Source: Cyanobacteria bacterium UBA6446 (GTDB lineage: Bacteria; Cyanobacteriota; Vampirovibrionia; Gastranaerophilales; Gastranaerophilaceae). From it: a DNA stretch of 25,903 bases. The DNA lies in assembly GCA_002438405.1 (NCBI GenBank), contig DJOE01000010.1, forward strand, positions 1 to 25,903, in the 5' to 3' direction. The notes beneath the pieces were generated by a model. That model worked only from the letters and a program-made list of their open reading frames with translations, searched no databases and was not told the origin of the DNA. The position numbers and the translations under genes are program-made. Each line of letters opens with the position of its first letter. The first letter of the stretch is position 1. Of this stretch, positions 14,360 through 21,522 are shown piece after piece.

Positions 14360-15334
14360 TTACAAACCTGTTCTACTAGATAAATTCAATACATCAATAA
14401 AAGACAGTACAGATGCGAATTCGTTAAACAAATGTTGATATTGGTGAATGTCATCAATGCGTTTGAACAAATGGTTCATCTCAAACAAATCTTTATTAGT
14501 AGCCAATAAAATAAGCATAGAATCTCCGTAAACTGAACATTGCATTTTATTTATTTTAAAACTAGTTTGTAATTGCATGAATCTTTCCAAAAACGTAATA
14601 TTGAAAAGATATCTTGCTTCTATCTGACCGCCTGCTTCCATTTGAGCTTTCTGAACATAGACATCATATTTTTTATTAAATTTTTCATATTCAAATTCTA
14701 CTTTTTCAAAACCTTTGGGCACTTTGTTTTTAAACAAACCTTTTGAATAAATCAAAACTCGAGATTTAATCTTTTTATGCATCATAAAGTGCATTGTTAT
14801 CCCTATAAAAAACTTGGAAATATCCTTATGCTCACCAAAATCATATTTTACAGACTCAAATCTTCCTTCTTGTATCTTAAATGGAATATTGTTATACTCA
14901 CCTTCAAAACTATCATCTAAAACAACATTCATAGCTTGTTTAGTAAAAAGATTAGACTGATTTATTACATCTAATGATACAGGAGTAGAAGGATATTTTA
15001 TATTCTTAGAAAAAACTTTAACTAAGACTGGAAACATTATAGTCTTCAACTTCTTTTGATATTCCATATTTGCCCAAGAAATATCGATACATAAAATAAT
15101 TGTTATAACAAAAAGAAAAAGAATAATATGATTTAATAAAATATATTCTTCCCCATTTATTGGAATAAAGCATAAAATAGACCAAAACAAATAACCCATA
15201 ATTGAACCTAAACTACAAAAAGTTTCCAACATAAATTCTTTTTGTAAATTTTTCCAATTTGACAAGTTCTCCTGCATAACTTTTGCAAACTCAATTGCAA
15301 AATTGTTTTTATATTTTTCCATACATTGTAGCAT
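14360..15334 (-). CDS. DUF3137-family membrane protein, paralogue 3 of a tandem triplet (last in the operon)
   Basis: The 324-residue protein has a conserved N-terminal helix (EKYKNNFAIEFAKVMQENL), two membrane segments (~43-62 and ~69-87), and a cytoplasmic beta-rich domain. The DUF3137 pattern is VEFEYEKFNKKYDVY, then QIEARYLFN, a FMQLQTSF helix, and NKDLFEMNHLF, ending LNLSSRTGL. The family's function is unknown. Its first 29 residues are identical to those of paralogue 2. The middle (residues ~35-170) is much more divergent, and its membrane segments differ from the GF(I/M)P-type pair of the other two copies. It lies 10 bp after paralogue 2. The junction sequence recurs, decayed, after its own stop. 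Confidence 0.8.
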   Translation of the reverse strand: MLQCMEKYKNNFAIEFAKVMQENLSNWKNLQKEFMLETFCSLGSIMGYLFWSILCFIPINGEEYILLNHIILFLFVITIILCIDISWANMEYQKKLKTIMFPVLVKVFSKNIKYPSTPVSLDVINQSNLFTKQAMNVVLDDSFEGEYNNIPFKIQEGRFESVKYDFGEHKDISKFFIGITMHFMMHKKIKSRVLIYSKGLFKNKVPKGFEKVEFEYEKFNKKYDVYVQKAQMEAGGQIEARYLFNITFLERFMQLQTSFKINKMQCSVYGDSMLILLATNKDLFEMNHLFKRIDDIHQYQHLFNEFASVLSFIDVLNLSSRTGL

Positions 15335-15344
15335 TTATTTCTCC

Positions 15345-16355
15345 TTACAAACCTGTTTTGCTAGATAGATTTAGAACTTCTAAAAATAAAAAAACAGAAG
15401 CAATTTCATCAAATAATTTTCTATATTGTTTTATATCATCTATTCGGTCAAACATGTGATTCATTTCAAACAAATCTCTATTTGTGGCTAATAAAATCAA
15501 TATTGAATTACCATAAATTGAGCATTTCATTGTATGAATTCTAAAACTTGTATGCAACTGCATAAATCTATCCATAAATGCAGTATTAAACAAATATCTG
15601 GCTTCGATTTGTCCACTTGTATCCATCTGTTTTTGAACATAGACATTATATTTATTATTAAATTTTGCATATTCAAACTCCACTTTTTCAAAACCCTTTG
15701 GAATTTTATTAAACAAACCTTTTGAATAAATCAAAACACGAGATTTAATCTTCTTCTGCATTTCAAAGTACATTGTCACGCCTTTAAAAAGTTGAGTAGT
15801 ATCTGATTTACCATTTTTATATGTCTGAATATTATTAACATCCGATTCTGCAATAAAAAAATAACAATCATTATAAATACCTGTAAATTTGTCATCTATA
15901 ATAGCAGTACTTACAGTTTTTTTGAATAACATAGAATTATCATAAACAAAATCTGGAATAGAACTATAGCAATATAAAGGACTAGAGGGATTATCAAAAA
16001 ACGCATCAGCACCATACTTAATATTTTGTCTAAAGACTTTCAAAAGTTTTGGAAATAATTCACTTTTAATATCGTCTTGATATTCTTTATTTTCAAAACC
16101 AATTGCCATATTTATTGCACCAATTAATAATACAACTGCAAAACAAAAATGAAAATGAATATCATAATCTCTTTCACGTTTCCCAGGGATAAAACCTATA
16201 AGAAATGCTATAATACATGTGAAAATATATTCTTTCTTAAATAAAGCTCGGATATGTCTTTTTTGATAATTTTTCCAATTTGACAAGTTCTCCTGCATAA
16301 CTTTTGCAAACTCAATAGCAAAATTATTCTTATATTTTTCCATACATTGTAGCAT
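15345..16355 (-). CDS. DUF3137-family membrane protein, paralogue 2 of a tandem triplet
   Basis: The 336-residue protein has the same layout as its neighbours. The N-terminal helix is identical to paralogue 3. Two membrane segments (~42-56 and ~68-86) are joined by a basic loop (GKRERDYDIHFHF). A divergent central region contains NPSSPLYCYSSIPDF (absent from the others). The DUF3137 core has VEFEYAKFNNKYNVYVQK, GQIEARYLFNTAFMDRFMQL and TNRDLFEMNHMFDRID. It ends LNLSSKTGL, identical to paralogue 1. The stop codon of paralogue 1 overlaps the ribosome binding site of this gene (TAAGGAG), and the same junction lies downstream. Function unknown. Confidence 0.8.
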   Translation of the reverse strand: MLQCMEKYKNNFAIEFAKVMQENLSNWKNYQKRHIRALFKKEYIFTCIIAFLIGFIPGKRERDYDIHFHFCFAVVLLIGAINMAIGFENKEYQDDIKSELFPKLLKVFRQNIKYGADAFFDNPSSPLYCYSSIPDFVYDNSMLFKKTVSTAIIDDKFTGIYNDCYFFIAESDVNNIQTYKNGKSDTTQLFKGVTMYFEMQKKIKSRVLIYSKGLFNKIPKGFEKVEFEYAKFNNKYNVYVQKQMDTSGQIEARYLFNTAFMDRFMQLHTSFRIHTMKCSIYGNSILILLATNRDLFEMNHMFDRIDDIKQYRKLFDEIASVFLFLEVLNLSSKTGL

Positions 16356-16365
16356 TTATTACTCC

Positions 16366-17340
16366 TTACAAACCTGTTTTGCTAGATAGATTTAATATTT
16401 CTAAGAACGATAAAACAGATGCAAATTCATCAAACAATGTTTGATAATTATTTATGTCATCAATTTTCTTAAATAATGGGTTTATTTCAAACAAATCTCT
16501 ATTTGTTGGCAAAAGAACTAACATTGTATCTTCAAAAATAGAACATTTCATTTTATTAACTTTAAAACTTGTTTGAAGTTGCATAAATCTATCCATAAAG
16601 ACAGTATTAAATAAATACCTTGCTTCTATCTGACCACTAGATGTATCTTTTGATTTTTGAACATAAACATCATATTTATTATTAAATTTTTCATATTCAA
16701 ACTCGACTTTTTGAAAACCTTTTGGAACTTTGTTAAACAAACCTTTTGAATAAATCAAAACTCTAAATTTAATCTTCTTTTGCATTTTAAAATACATTGA
16801 AACACCTTTAAAAAGTCTTGTTTCTTGAGTTCTTCCATGAGAAGTTTTAAGATAATTCAAATTAGATTCTGCAATAACAAACGGACTATCATTAAAAATT
16901 CCACAAAATCTGTCATCTACAGATGCATAACGTACTGGTTTGTTAAATAACATAGAATTATTATATTCAGAATATGAAATTTCACCACAATCATAGACAA
17001 TATCATGGCCAAAGGCTTTTAAAAGTTTTGTATAAAGGTCTTTTTTCATTTCCTCTTTCAATTCGGAGCATTCAAAAAAAATAACCGCAAATATTGCACC
17101 AATAAAACCGATTATTGCAAATATTATATGGGTATTTAAGTCATAATCTGCTCCTTCTCTTTTAGCTGGCATAAAACCGGCAAAGAAGGCACCAATATAT
17201 ATTAACACCCATTTTGTATATAAATTTTTAATTCTATTTTTTTTAGATTCATTCCATTTTGGGGCATTTACTTGCATAACTTTTGCAAATTCTAGCGTAA
17301 ATTTCTCTTTATATTTGCTCATACATCTATTTGTCATCAT
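16366..17340 (-). CDS. DUF3137-family membrane protein, paralogue 1 of a tandem triplet (promoter-proximal)
   Basis: The 324-residue protein has a more divergent N-terminus (NRCMSKYKEKFTLEFAKVMQ), two membrane segments (~46-60 and ~71-88) with a GFMPAKREGADYDL loop, and the DUF3137 core: MYFKMQKKIKFRVLIYSKGL, VEFEYEKFNNKYDVYVQK, GQIEARYLFNTVFMDRFMQL and TNRDLFEINPLF. It follows the flagellar terminator hairpin; the start has AGGAG 9 nt upstream and an ATG ATG start. No separate promoter is evident in the 25 bp between hairpin and start, so expression may depend on read-through from the flagellar operon. Function unknown. Confidence 0.82.
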   Translation of the reverse strand: MMTNRCMSKYKEKFTLEFAKVMQVNAPKWNESKKNRIKNLYTKWVLIYIGAFFAGFMPAKREGADYDLNTHIIFAIIGFIGAIFAVIFFECSELKEEMKKDLYTKLLKAFGHDIVYDCGEISYSEYNNSMLFNKPVRYASVDDRFCGIFNDSPFVIAESNLNYLKTSHGRTQETRLFKGVSMYFKMQKKIKFRVLIYSKGLFNKVPKGFQKVEFEYEKFNNKYDVYVQKSKDTSSGQIEARYLFNTVFMDRFMQLQTSFKVNKMKCSIFEDTMLVLLPTNRDLFEINPLFKKIDDINNYQTLFDEFASVLSFLEILNLSSKTGL

Positions 17341-17364
17341 TACTTTTTTCTCCTACTATTCAAA

Positions 17365-17401
17365 AGTACTCCCTTTTAATAAATTATTAAAAGAGAGTAC
17401 T
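17365..17401 (-). terminator. Long hairpin terminator or attenuator after flgC
   Basis: The arms starting agtactc and ending gagtact pair over about 18 positions with one mismatch. On the minus strand TTTT follows. It lies 13 nt past the flgC stop and just before the DUF3137 genes, so it may partly separate the two gene sets. Confidence 0.8.
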
Positions 17402-17414
17402 AAAATTTTTAAAA

Positions 17415-17858
17415 TTATTTTCCTATTTCTAAAGCTCTTTGTGCCATTGATTTTGTAATATTTACAAGTGCAAGGTTTGCTTCATAAGCTCTCTGTGCCA
17501 TTAAAGCATCGGCAATATCAACCATTGCATTTACATTTGATGCTCTGATATAACCATTTGCATCTGCATCTGGGTGTCCAGGTTTGTAAATTTTTTCTCC
17601 AAGTGTTGGGTCTTCAACTACACCGGAAAAGCTTACACCTCCCTCAAGATAAGGAAGTGTTCCAACACCAAAAACATCTTCTTTCATTGTGTTCATCAAT
17701 CCGTGGAAAGAAATATCATCTGTTGCATTCAATACAGGAATTTTTCTAACATAGTTAGGAGTATCAAGGTTTGCGATGTTTTTTGCGTGAATATCGATTC
17801 TCTTGCCATGAACTTTTAAGGCATTTGCTCCGATATCTATTGAATCCATTATACTCAT
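17415..17858 (-). CDS. flgC: Flagellar basal-body rod protein FlgC
   Basis: FlgC is a proximal rod subunit crossing the periplasm. The 147 residues show the family layout: N-terminal helix with KNIANLDTPNY (27-37), a variable middle with KPGHPDADANGYI (a FlgC hallmark, near residue 92), then ASNVNAMVDIADALMAQRAYEANLALVN and a C-terminal amphipathic helix. Length is in the usual range (~135-150). The start follows AGGTG 9 nt upstream. It is 22 bp after flgB, the usual order for these two. No fliE follows; instead there is a terminator and then unrelated genes. Confidence 0.95.
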   Translation of the reverse strand: MSIMDSIDIGANALKVHGKRIDIHAKNIANLDTPNYVRKIPVLNATDDISFHGLMNTMKEDVFGVGTLPYLEGGVSFSGVVEDPTLGEKIYKPGHPDADANGYIRASNVNAMVDIADALMAQRAYEANLALVNITKSMAQRALEIGK

Positions 17859-17880
17859 TTATATTTCACCTACCTTATAA

Positions 17881-18228
17881 TTACTTACCTACATTTATTA
17901 CTGTTTTCATTTCAGTAACAATGTTGGACATTCTTCTTGTTGCCATTGAATAAAGAATTGAGTTTTCTTGCATTTGAAGAAGTTCATTTGCAGAATTTAT
18001 TGGTCCTTCTTCTTGGTCTGTTGCAATGGCTGATGGACCAAGTTTTTCGGATAATCTTGTTTCTAGTGGACTATTCATTGTACTCAAATATTGTCCGAAA
18101 TCTATATCTTGCCTTATGTATCCTGGGGTATCAACGTTAGCGACATTTGAACCCAAAGCTCTTTGTCTTTGAGAAATCAAATCCATCATCAATGAAACTT
18201 TACCCATACTATCTAATGCTGTATACAT
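17881..18228 (-). CDS. flgB: Flagellar basal-body rod protein FlgB
   Basis: FlgB is the rod protein nearest the MS ring. At 115 residues it is slightly short for the family (~130). The N-terminal helix contains QRALGSNVANVDTPGYIRQDIDF (about residues 22-44), the rod-protein signature. The C-terminal helix region is LLQMQENSILYSMATRRMSNIVTEMKTVI, with the N-x-x-L-Y-x-x pattern. The gene lies 21 bp after the FlgG-like gene and 22 bp before flgC, all on one leftward transcript. Confidence 0.93.
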   Translation of the reverse strand: MYTALDSMGKVSLMMDLISQRQRALGSNVANVDTPGYIRQDIDFGQYLSTMNSPLETRLSEKLGPSAIATDQEEGPINSANELLQMQENSILYSMATRRMSNIVTEMKTVINVGK

Positions 18229-18249
18229 TTTTATTTAACCTTTCAGTTA

Positions 18250-18966
18250 CTAACTCTCTCTGATATTAATTGATTTGTTATACATTGTATCTGCAAGTTT
18301 CAACATTTGCATACTTGCAAGCATTGAAGCATTCAATCTTAATAAATCTGTTGCGGATTGATAGATACTTACGTTTGCTCTTTCAAGATTATTTTGTTTA
18401 AAACAATCATGATCTTTTATAAGTCTGCCCTCTCCTGCATCAGCAGTTGCAACAAGTCTGTTCATATCAGCAGATTCCATTCCGTCCGGATTGTCAAATC
18501 TTACTAATGGAATATTTCCTATTTTTTGTGGCTTGTCACCTTTTTCTGCATAAGCAAAAACATCACCATTTGGTTTAATTTCAAATTTGAAACAGTTTGT
18601 CGGAATTTGAATTCCCTCTCCAACCAACCAACCGTCACTGGTTGTTAAATATCCATTTTTACCTTGCTTGAAAGCACCATCTCTTGTGTATTGAACTTCA
18701 CCGGACGGTGAAACTACAGGAATAAACCCAGGGCCATCAATTGCAACATCATAAGGATTGCTTGTAATCCTTATTGAACCTTGTGAATAGTCTGTTCTAA
18801 CAGCACCTGTAAGATATCCGTCTTCTTTCAAAATCTGTTCAAAAGTTACTTTTTTATAACCTGTTGTGTTTACGTTAGACAGGTTATTTGCAATTTGACC
18901 AAAACGTTCAAATTGGATAAGTGCATTATTTGTTCCTTTTGAAATTATTCCTTGTAAGTTATACAT
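18250..18966 (-). CDS. flgG: Flagellar distal-rod/hook-family protein, FlgG-like
   Basis: The 238-residue protein has the FlgG/FlgF layout. The N-terminal helix contains GQIANNLSNVNTTGYKKVTFE (about 23-43), then DYSQGSIRITSNPYDVAIDGPGF, the hallmark YTRDGAFKQGKNGYLTTSDG (~93-112), and a C-terminal helix LERANVSIYQSATDLLRLNASMLASMQML. FlgG normally runs to ~260 residues, so this is short. The best-preserved signature motifs are here, hence FlgG rather than FlgF, but the choice between the two is by eye and not firm. It follows the 232-residue paralogue by 15 bp and precedes flgB. Confidence 0.8.
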   Translation of the reverse strand: MYNLQGIISKGTNNALIQFERFGQIANNLSNVNTTGYKKVTFEQILKEDGYLTGAVRTDYSQGSIRITSNPYDVAIDGPGFIPVVSPSGEVQYTRDGAFKQGKNGYLTTSDGWLVGEGIQIPTNCFKFEIKPNGDVFAYAEKGDKPQKIGNIPLVRFDNPDGMESADMNRLVATADAGEGRLIKDHDCFKQNNLERANVSIYQSATDLLRLNASMLASMQMLKLADTMYNKSINIRES

Positions 18967-18981
18967 TTTTAACCTCTATTG

Positions 18982-19680
18982 TTATGAAGCTGAACTCAAT
19001 TGAGAGATAGCTTTACCTAAATTTGCGTTTTGAAGCATGAACATTTGTCTGTTTGCATCAAAATTTTTCATAATTGGCATCATTGTAATGAATTCCTCTT
19101 GTAACGAAACATTTGAAAATTCGTTATATCCTTGTTTAACATTTGGATCCATAACAAGAATTCCATTTGTATCAACAACACCAATTTGACCTACATTCAT
19201 AAGTTTATTTGTATCAGGATTAAATAACGAAATTTTTCCTGATTTGTCAATCTTAATTTGTTTCAAGTCTTGCGGTACAAACGGAAGTTGAATAGGAGTA
19301 CCGGCACTTGATAGAACATGCGCATCTTCCAATGTCAACAATGAACCGTCTTTACCAATTTTGAAACGACCGTCCCTTGTAAGTTTTATTCCATTTTTAG
19401 ATTCAGTTTGGAAGTATCCTTTGTTTGCTAAAGCGATATCTAATGGATTATCTGAAACCGCAATACGGCCAACTTTGTCATCTTTAGTTGTTGACAAAGC
19501 ATGGACTCCAAGAAATTCCGCAAATGAAGAAACTACGGCTTCTTTTCTTTGATATCCAATTTTATCAAAACCACCAATGTTTTCGTTACTAATTCCGATA
19601 AGTTCGCTATCTAAATGCATTGCACGGATAGATGTTGTCAATCCGTTTTCGTTGTAAAAAATACCACCATTTATACGCAT
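18982..19680 (-). CDS. flgF: Divergent flagellar rod protein, FlgF-like, first gene of the leftward flagellar operon
   Basis: The 232-residue protein aligns in layout with the next gene: VSDNPLDIALANKGYFQTES, the core LTRDGRFKIGKDGSLLT (~98-114) and a C-terminal helix FDANRQMFMLQNANLGKAISQ. The normally conserved N-terminal ANNLANxxTxGYK motif is degraded to SNENIGGFDKIGYQRKE, and the first ~15 residues (RINGGIFYNENGLTTS) are atypical. This suggests a specialised or diverging rod subunit. GAGGTGG lies just upstream of the start. It is the first gene after a long leader with a hairpin, and the flgF symbol is provisional. Confidence 0.7.
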   Translation of the reverse strand: MRINGGIFYNENGLTTSIRAMHLDSELIGISNENIGGFDKIGYQRKEAVVSSFAEFLGVHALSTTKDDKVGRIAVSDNPLDIALANKGYFQTESKNGIKLTRDGRFKIGKDGSLLTLEDAHVLSSAGTPIQLPFVPQDLKQIKIDKSGKISLFNPDTNKLMNVGQIGVVDTNGILVMDPNVKQGYNEFSNVSLQEEFITMMPIMKNFDANRQMFMLQNANLGKAISQLSSAS

Positions 19681-19860
19681 AGTACCACCTCTACATGTTA
19701 TTTATTAATCTATTGTCGGACATTTTGAAATTTTTCTCAATGTTTCCGTCAAAAATCATCTGTTTATAGGAGATTTTGCATGTATTTAATGATATTTTTG
19801 TAAAAGTCAAAAAATGATTGAAAAAGTGGCATAATATAGTAAAAAATCTTCCGAAAAAGA

Positions 19861-19885
19861 AAGTCTCATCAAATTGATAAGACTT
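19861..19885 (-). terminator. Terminator-like hairpin in the flagellar operon leader (possible attenuator)
   Basis: aagtct-c-atca/tgat-a-agactt forms a 10-bp stem with one mismatch and a 3-nt loop. On the minus strand it is followed by TCTTTTTC. It begins about 19 nt after the predicted leftward transcript start and lies ~180 nt before the first flagellar codon. A competing pair CTTTC/GGAAG just downstream could act as an antiterminator. Confidence 0.5.
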
Positions 19886-19910
19886 ATAAATATACATTTA
19901 CCCCACACAC

Positions 19911-19939
19911 ATGCTATCATACAAAAATAGGATTGTCAA
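19911..19939 (-). promoter_or_regulatory. Leftward sigma70-type promoter for the flagellar operon
   Basis: On the minus strand TTGACA (19939-19934) is a perfect -35. Seventeen bp later TAGCAT (19916-19911) is preceded by TGA, an extended -10. The start would be near 19904, giving a leader of about 220 nt before ATG 19680. Confidence 0.6.
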
Positions 19940-19981
19940 GACGTGTATTTTTATTACAAAATAATAAATTCAATTAATAGA

Positions 19982-20010
19982 TTGCTGAAAATGAAATTAT
20001 AGTGTAAAAT
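19982..20010 (+). promoter_or_regulatory. Rightward promoter giving a leaderless start at 20017
   Basis: TTGCTG (19982-19987), 17-bp spacer, TAAAAT (20005-20010). The -10 ends 6 nt before ATG 20017, where there is no ribosome binding site. Confidence 0.5.
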
Positions 20011-20016
20011 ATTCGT

Positions 20017-20985
20017 ATGAAAAAGGTTAGTTTAATATTAATACTTTTCATAATGACAATGTTACCCTGTGCTGCAAAAAATCAATCAGACAAAAATATA
20101 GAGAGCAAATCAAGTAATTCAAAAGTTTTCGTATATCATATTCCTGACGATTCAAATTCTGAAAATGCACAGGTCTCTTCTCCTGACGATAATCCTATGC
20201 AAGTCCAAGAACTTCCAAATGAGGGTATTACAACAGATGATATTACTGTTGATACTTCTAAAGAAGCTCAAAATTTAGCTGACAATAGCGAAGATGAAGA
20301 AGATGGTGATGAAAACAATGATTCTATCGGATTGTTAGAAAATTATCAGATTGATGATATGTATTCTGATGTTTTGAAAGGTTATGCTGAATACAATGAA
20401 GATGAAGAAAATACAATAACCTTAGATAATGCAGATGATAGTTTTTCTACAATTAAAATTAAGAAACCAACGAAAGTAGATACTACCGACTTTAGTAATT
20501 TAAGTATAACTCCACAAAAAGGGAATTATTTTAGCTATACTGCTCCAGAATATAGTATTACTCCTGTATCAAATCAAAAATATAAACAATTTGGCAAATT
20601 CAAAGCGGGTGCTGTTTATGGACAAGAAATATATTATGCAGAACTTGAACAATCATCTGGTGTTTTTTCAAGCTATGATTTTAATAACAAATTTTCCATA
20701 AGTACATCTTACTTAAAGACAGTAAATTCAACAAATAACGATTATAACGATAATTTTTATTTTTCACCATCATATAAAATCAATCAATACCTGACGATAA
20801 GCGAATCTTTATCTGCCGATATTTCAAAAGAGCGTCAAAAGGCAGATGTATCATTATCAATAAATCCTTTTGGAAATAAAGATGATGATAGATTGCTATT
20901 CATTTTTGGTGCAAGTCAAACTCGCTACAATGACGGTAGAACCCCTAAAAATAAATTCAGTTTCACAACAAAAATTAAATTGTAA
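20017..20985 (+). CDS. Exported protein with a long acidic linker and a C-terminal beta-rich (possibly outer-membrane barrel) domain
   Basis: The 322-residue protein starts with a signal peptide (KKVSLILILFIMTMLPCAA, cut near residue 20). There is no proper lipobox before the Cys. Residues ~22-135 are low-complexity and acidic (around NSEDEEDGDENNDS). From ~180 onward the sequence alternates polar and aromatic residues in strand-sized stretches (KFKAGAVYGQEIYYAELEQ, NKFSISTSYLK, FYFSPSYKINQYLTISESLS, DRLLFIFGASQTRY) and ends FSFTTKIKL. This pattern suggests about eight amphipathic strands, as in a small outer-membrane barrel. I recognise no family. The gene is divergent from the flagellar operon. 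Confidence 0.7.
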   Translation: MKKVSLILILFIMTMLPCAAKNQSDKNIESKSSNSKVFVYHIPDDSNSENAQVSSPDDNPMQVQELPNEGITTDDITVDTSKEAQNLADNSEDEEDGDENNDSIGLLENYQIDDMYSDVLKGYAEYNEDEENTITLDNADDSFSTIKIKKPTKVDTTDFSNLSITPQKGNYFSYTAPEYSITPVSNQKYKQFGKFKAGAVYGQEIYYAELEQSSGVFSSYDFNNKFSISTSYLKTVNSTNNDYNDNFYFSPSYKINQYLTISESLSADISKERQKADVSLSINPFGNKDDDRLLFIFGASQTRYNDGRTPKNKFSFTTKIKL

Positions 20986-21000
20986 ATTTATAAAAATATT

Positions 21001-21029
21001 TTGTGCGGAAGAAAAATTTTGTTTATAAT
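21001..21029 (+). promoter_or_regulatory. Promoter for the FtsB/DivIC-like and TPR genes
   Basis: TTGTGC (21001-21006), 17-bp spacer, perfect TATAAT (21024-21029). AAGAGG at 21036-21041 precedes GTG 21051. Confidence 0.6.
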
Positions 21030-21050
21030 TGAGTTAAGAGGTTTTTAGTT

Positions 21051-21509
21051 GTGACAACAGAATCAGAAAACAAAGAACAACCAAAAAATAAATATAGACA
21101 TAGTAAAAAAACAGGTTTTTACTATTCGTTTTTAACGATAATTTTAATTCTTTGTTTGATTGAAATTGGTGCAGGAGCCGTAATTAATGTTTCAAAAATT
21201 ATTTCTTACCAAGGGAAGAAAAATGTTTTGGAAAATCTTTTGAAAAAAGCTCAAATGAGAAACCAAGATTTGAAATCTGAAAAGAAAATGGTAACTTCTG
21301 ATAACAGCCTTGAAGGGATTGCAAGAAATAACCTTAAAATGGCAGGCGAAGATGAGGTTTTGATTATCATAAATAAAAAAGTTGAAACACCTAAAAAGAA
21401 AAGACATTTTTGGAATTTAAAAGGGAAATTTTCTTTCAACAAAAAACAAGCAAAACCTAAAGAAGAAAACCCAAATATAAATATTCCACAAACAATGGTT
21501 GATGAATAG
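21051..21509 (+). CDS. FtsB/DivIC-like septum formation initiator protein
   Basis: The 152-residue bitopic protein starts at GTG with AAGAGG 9 nt upstream. A basic cytoplasmic N-terminus is followed by one membrane segment (YSFLTIILILCLIEIGAGAV, ~26-45), a short coiled coil (KNVLENLLKKAQMRNQDLKS, ~57-76), then SLEGIARNNLKMAGEDEVLI (~87-106). That last segment is the diagnostic region of FtsB/DivIC after the coiled coil. FtsB-type proteins bridge FtsL and FtsQ in the divisome. The basic/proline-rich C-terminal tail of ~45 residues is an extension beyond the usual ~100-residue family length. The TPR gene follows after 13 bp. Confidence 0.8.
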   Translation: MTTESENKEQPKNKYRHSKKTGFYYSFLTIILILCLIEIGAGAVINVSKIISYQGKKNVLENLLKKAQMRNQDLKSEKKMVTSDNSLEGIARNNLKMAGEDEVLIIINKKVETPKKKRHFWNLKGKFSFNKKQAKPKEENPNINIPQTMVDE

Positions 21510-21522
21510 AAACGGATAGGTT

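Larger units (their letters stand above)
19681..20016. other. 336-bp divergent intergenic region between the flagellar operon and an exported-protein gene
   Basis: This gap holds a leftward promoter (19911-19939), a terminator-like hairpin early in the leftward leader (19861-19885), and a rightward promoter ending at ATG 20017 (19982-20010). The remaining ~180 bp nearest the flagellar start is A/T-rich. I see no further gene in it. Confidence 0.7.

Noticed and set aside
14241..14438. Open frame of 65 codons on the plus strand
   Set aside because: It lies across the tRNA-Leu gene and the end of a convergent gene, with no ribosome binding site.
19691..19897. 68-codon minus-strand frame in the flagellar leader
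   Set aside because: Phe-rich, low-complexity product, no ribosome binding site, and it contains the hairpin of the leader.
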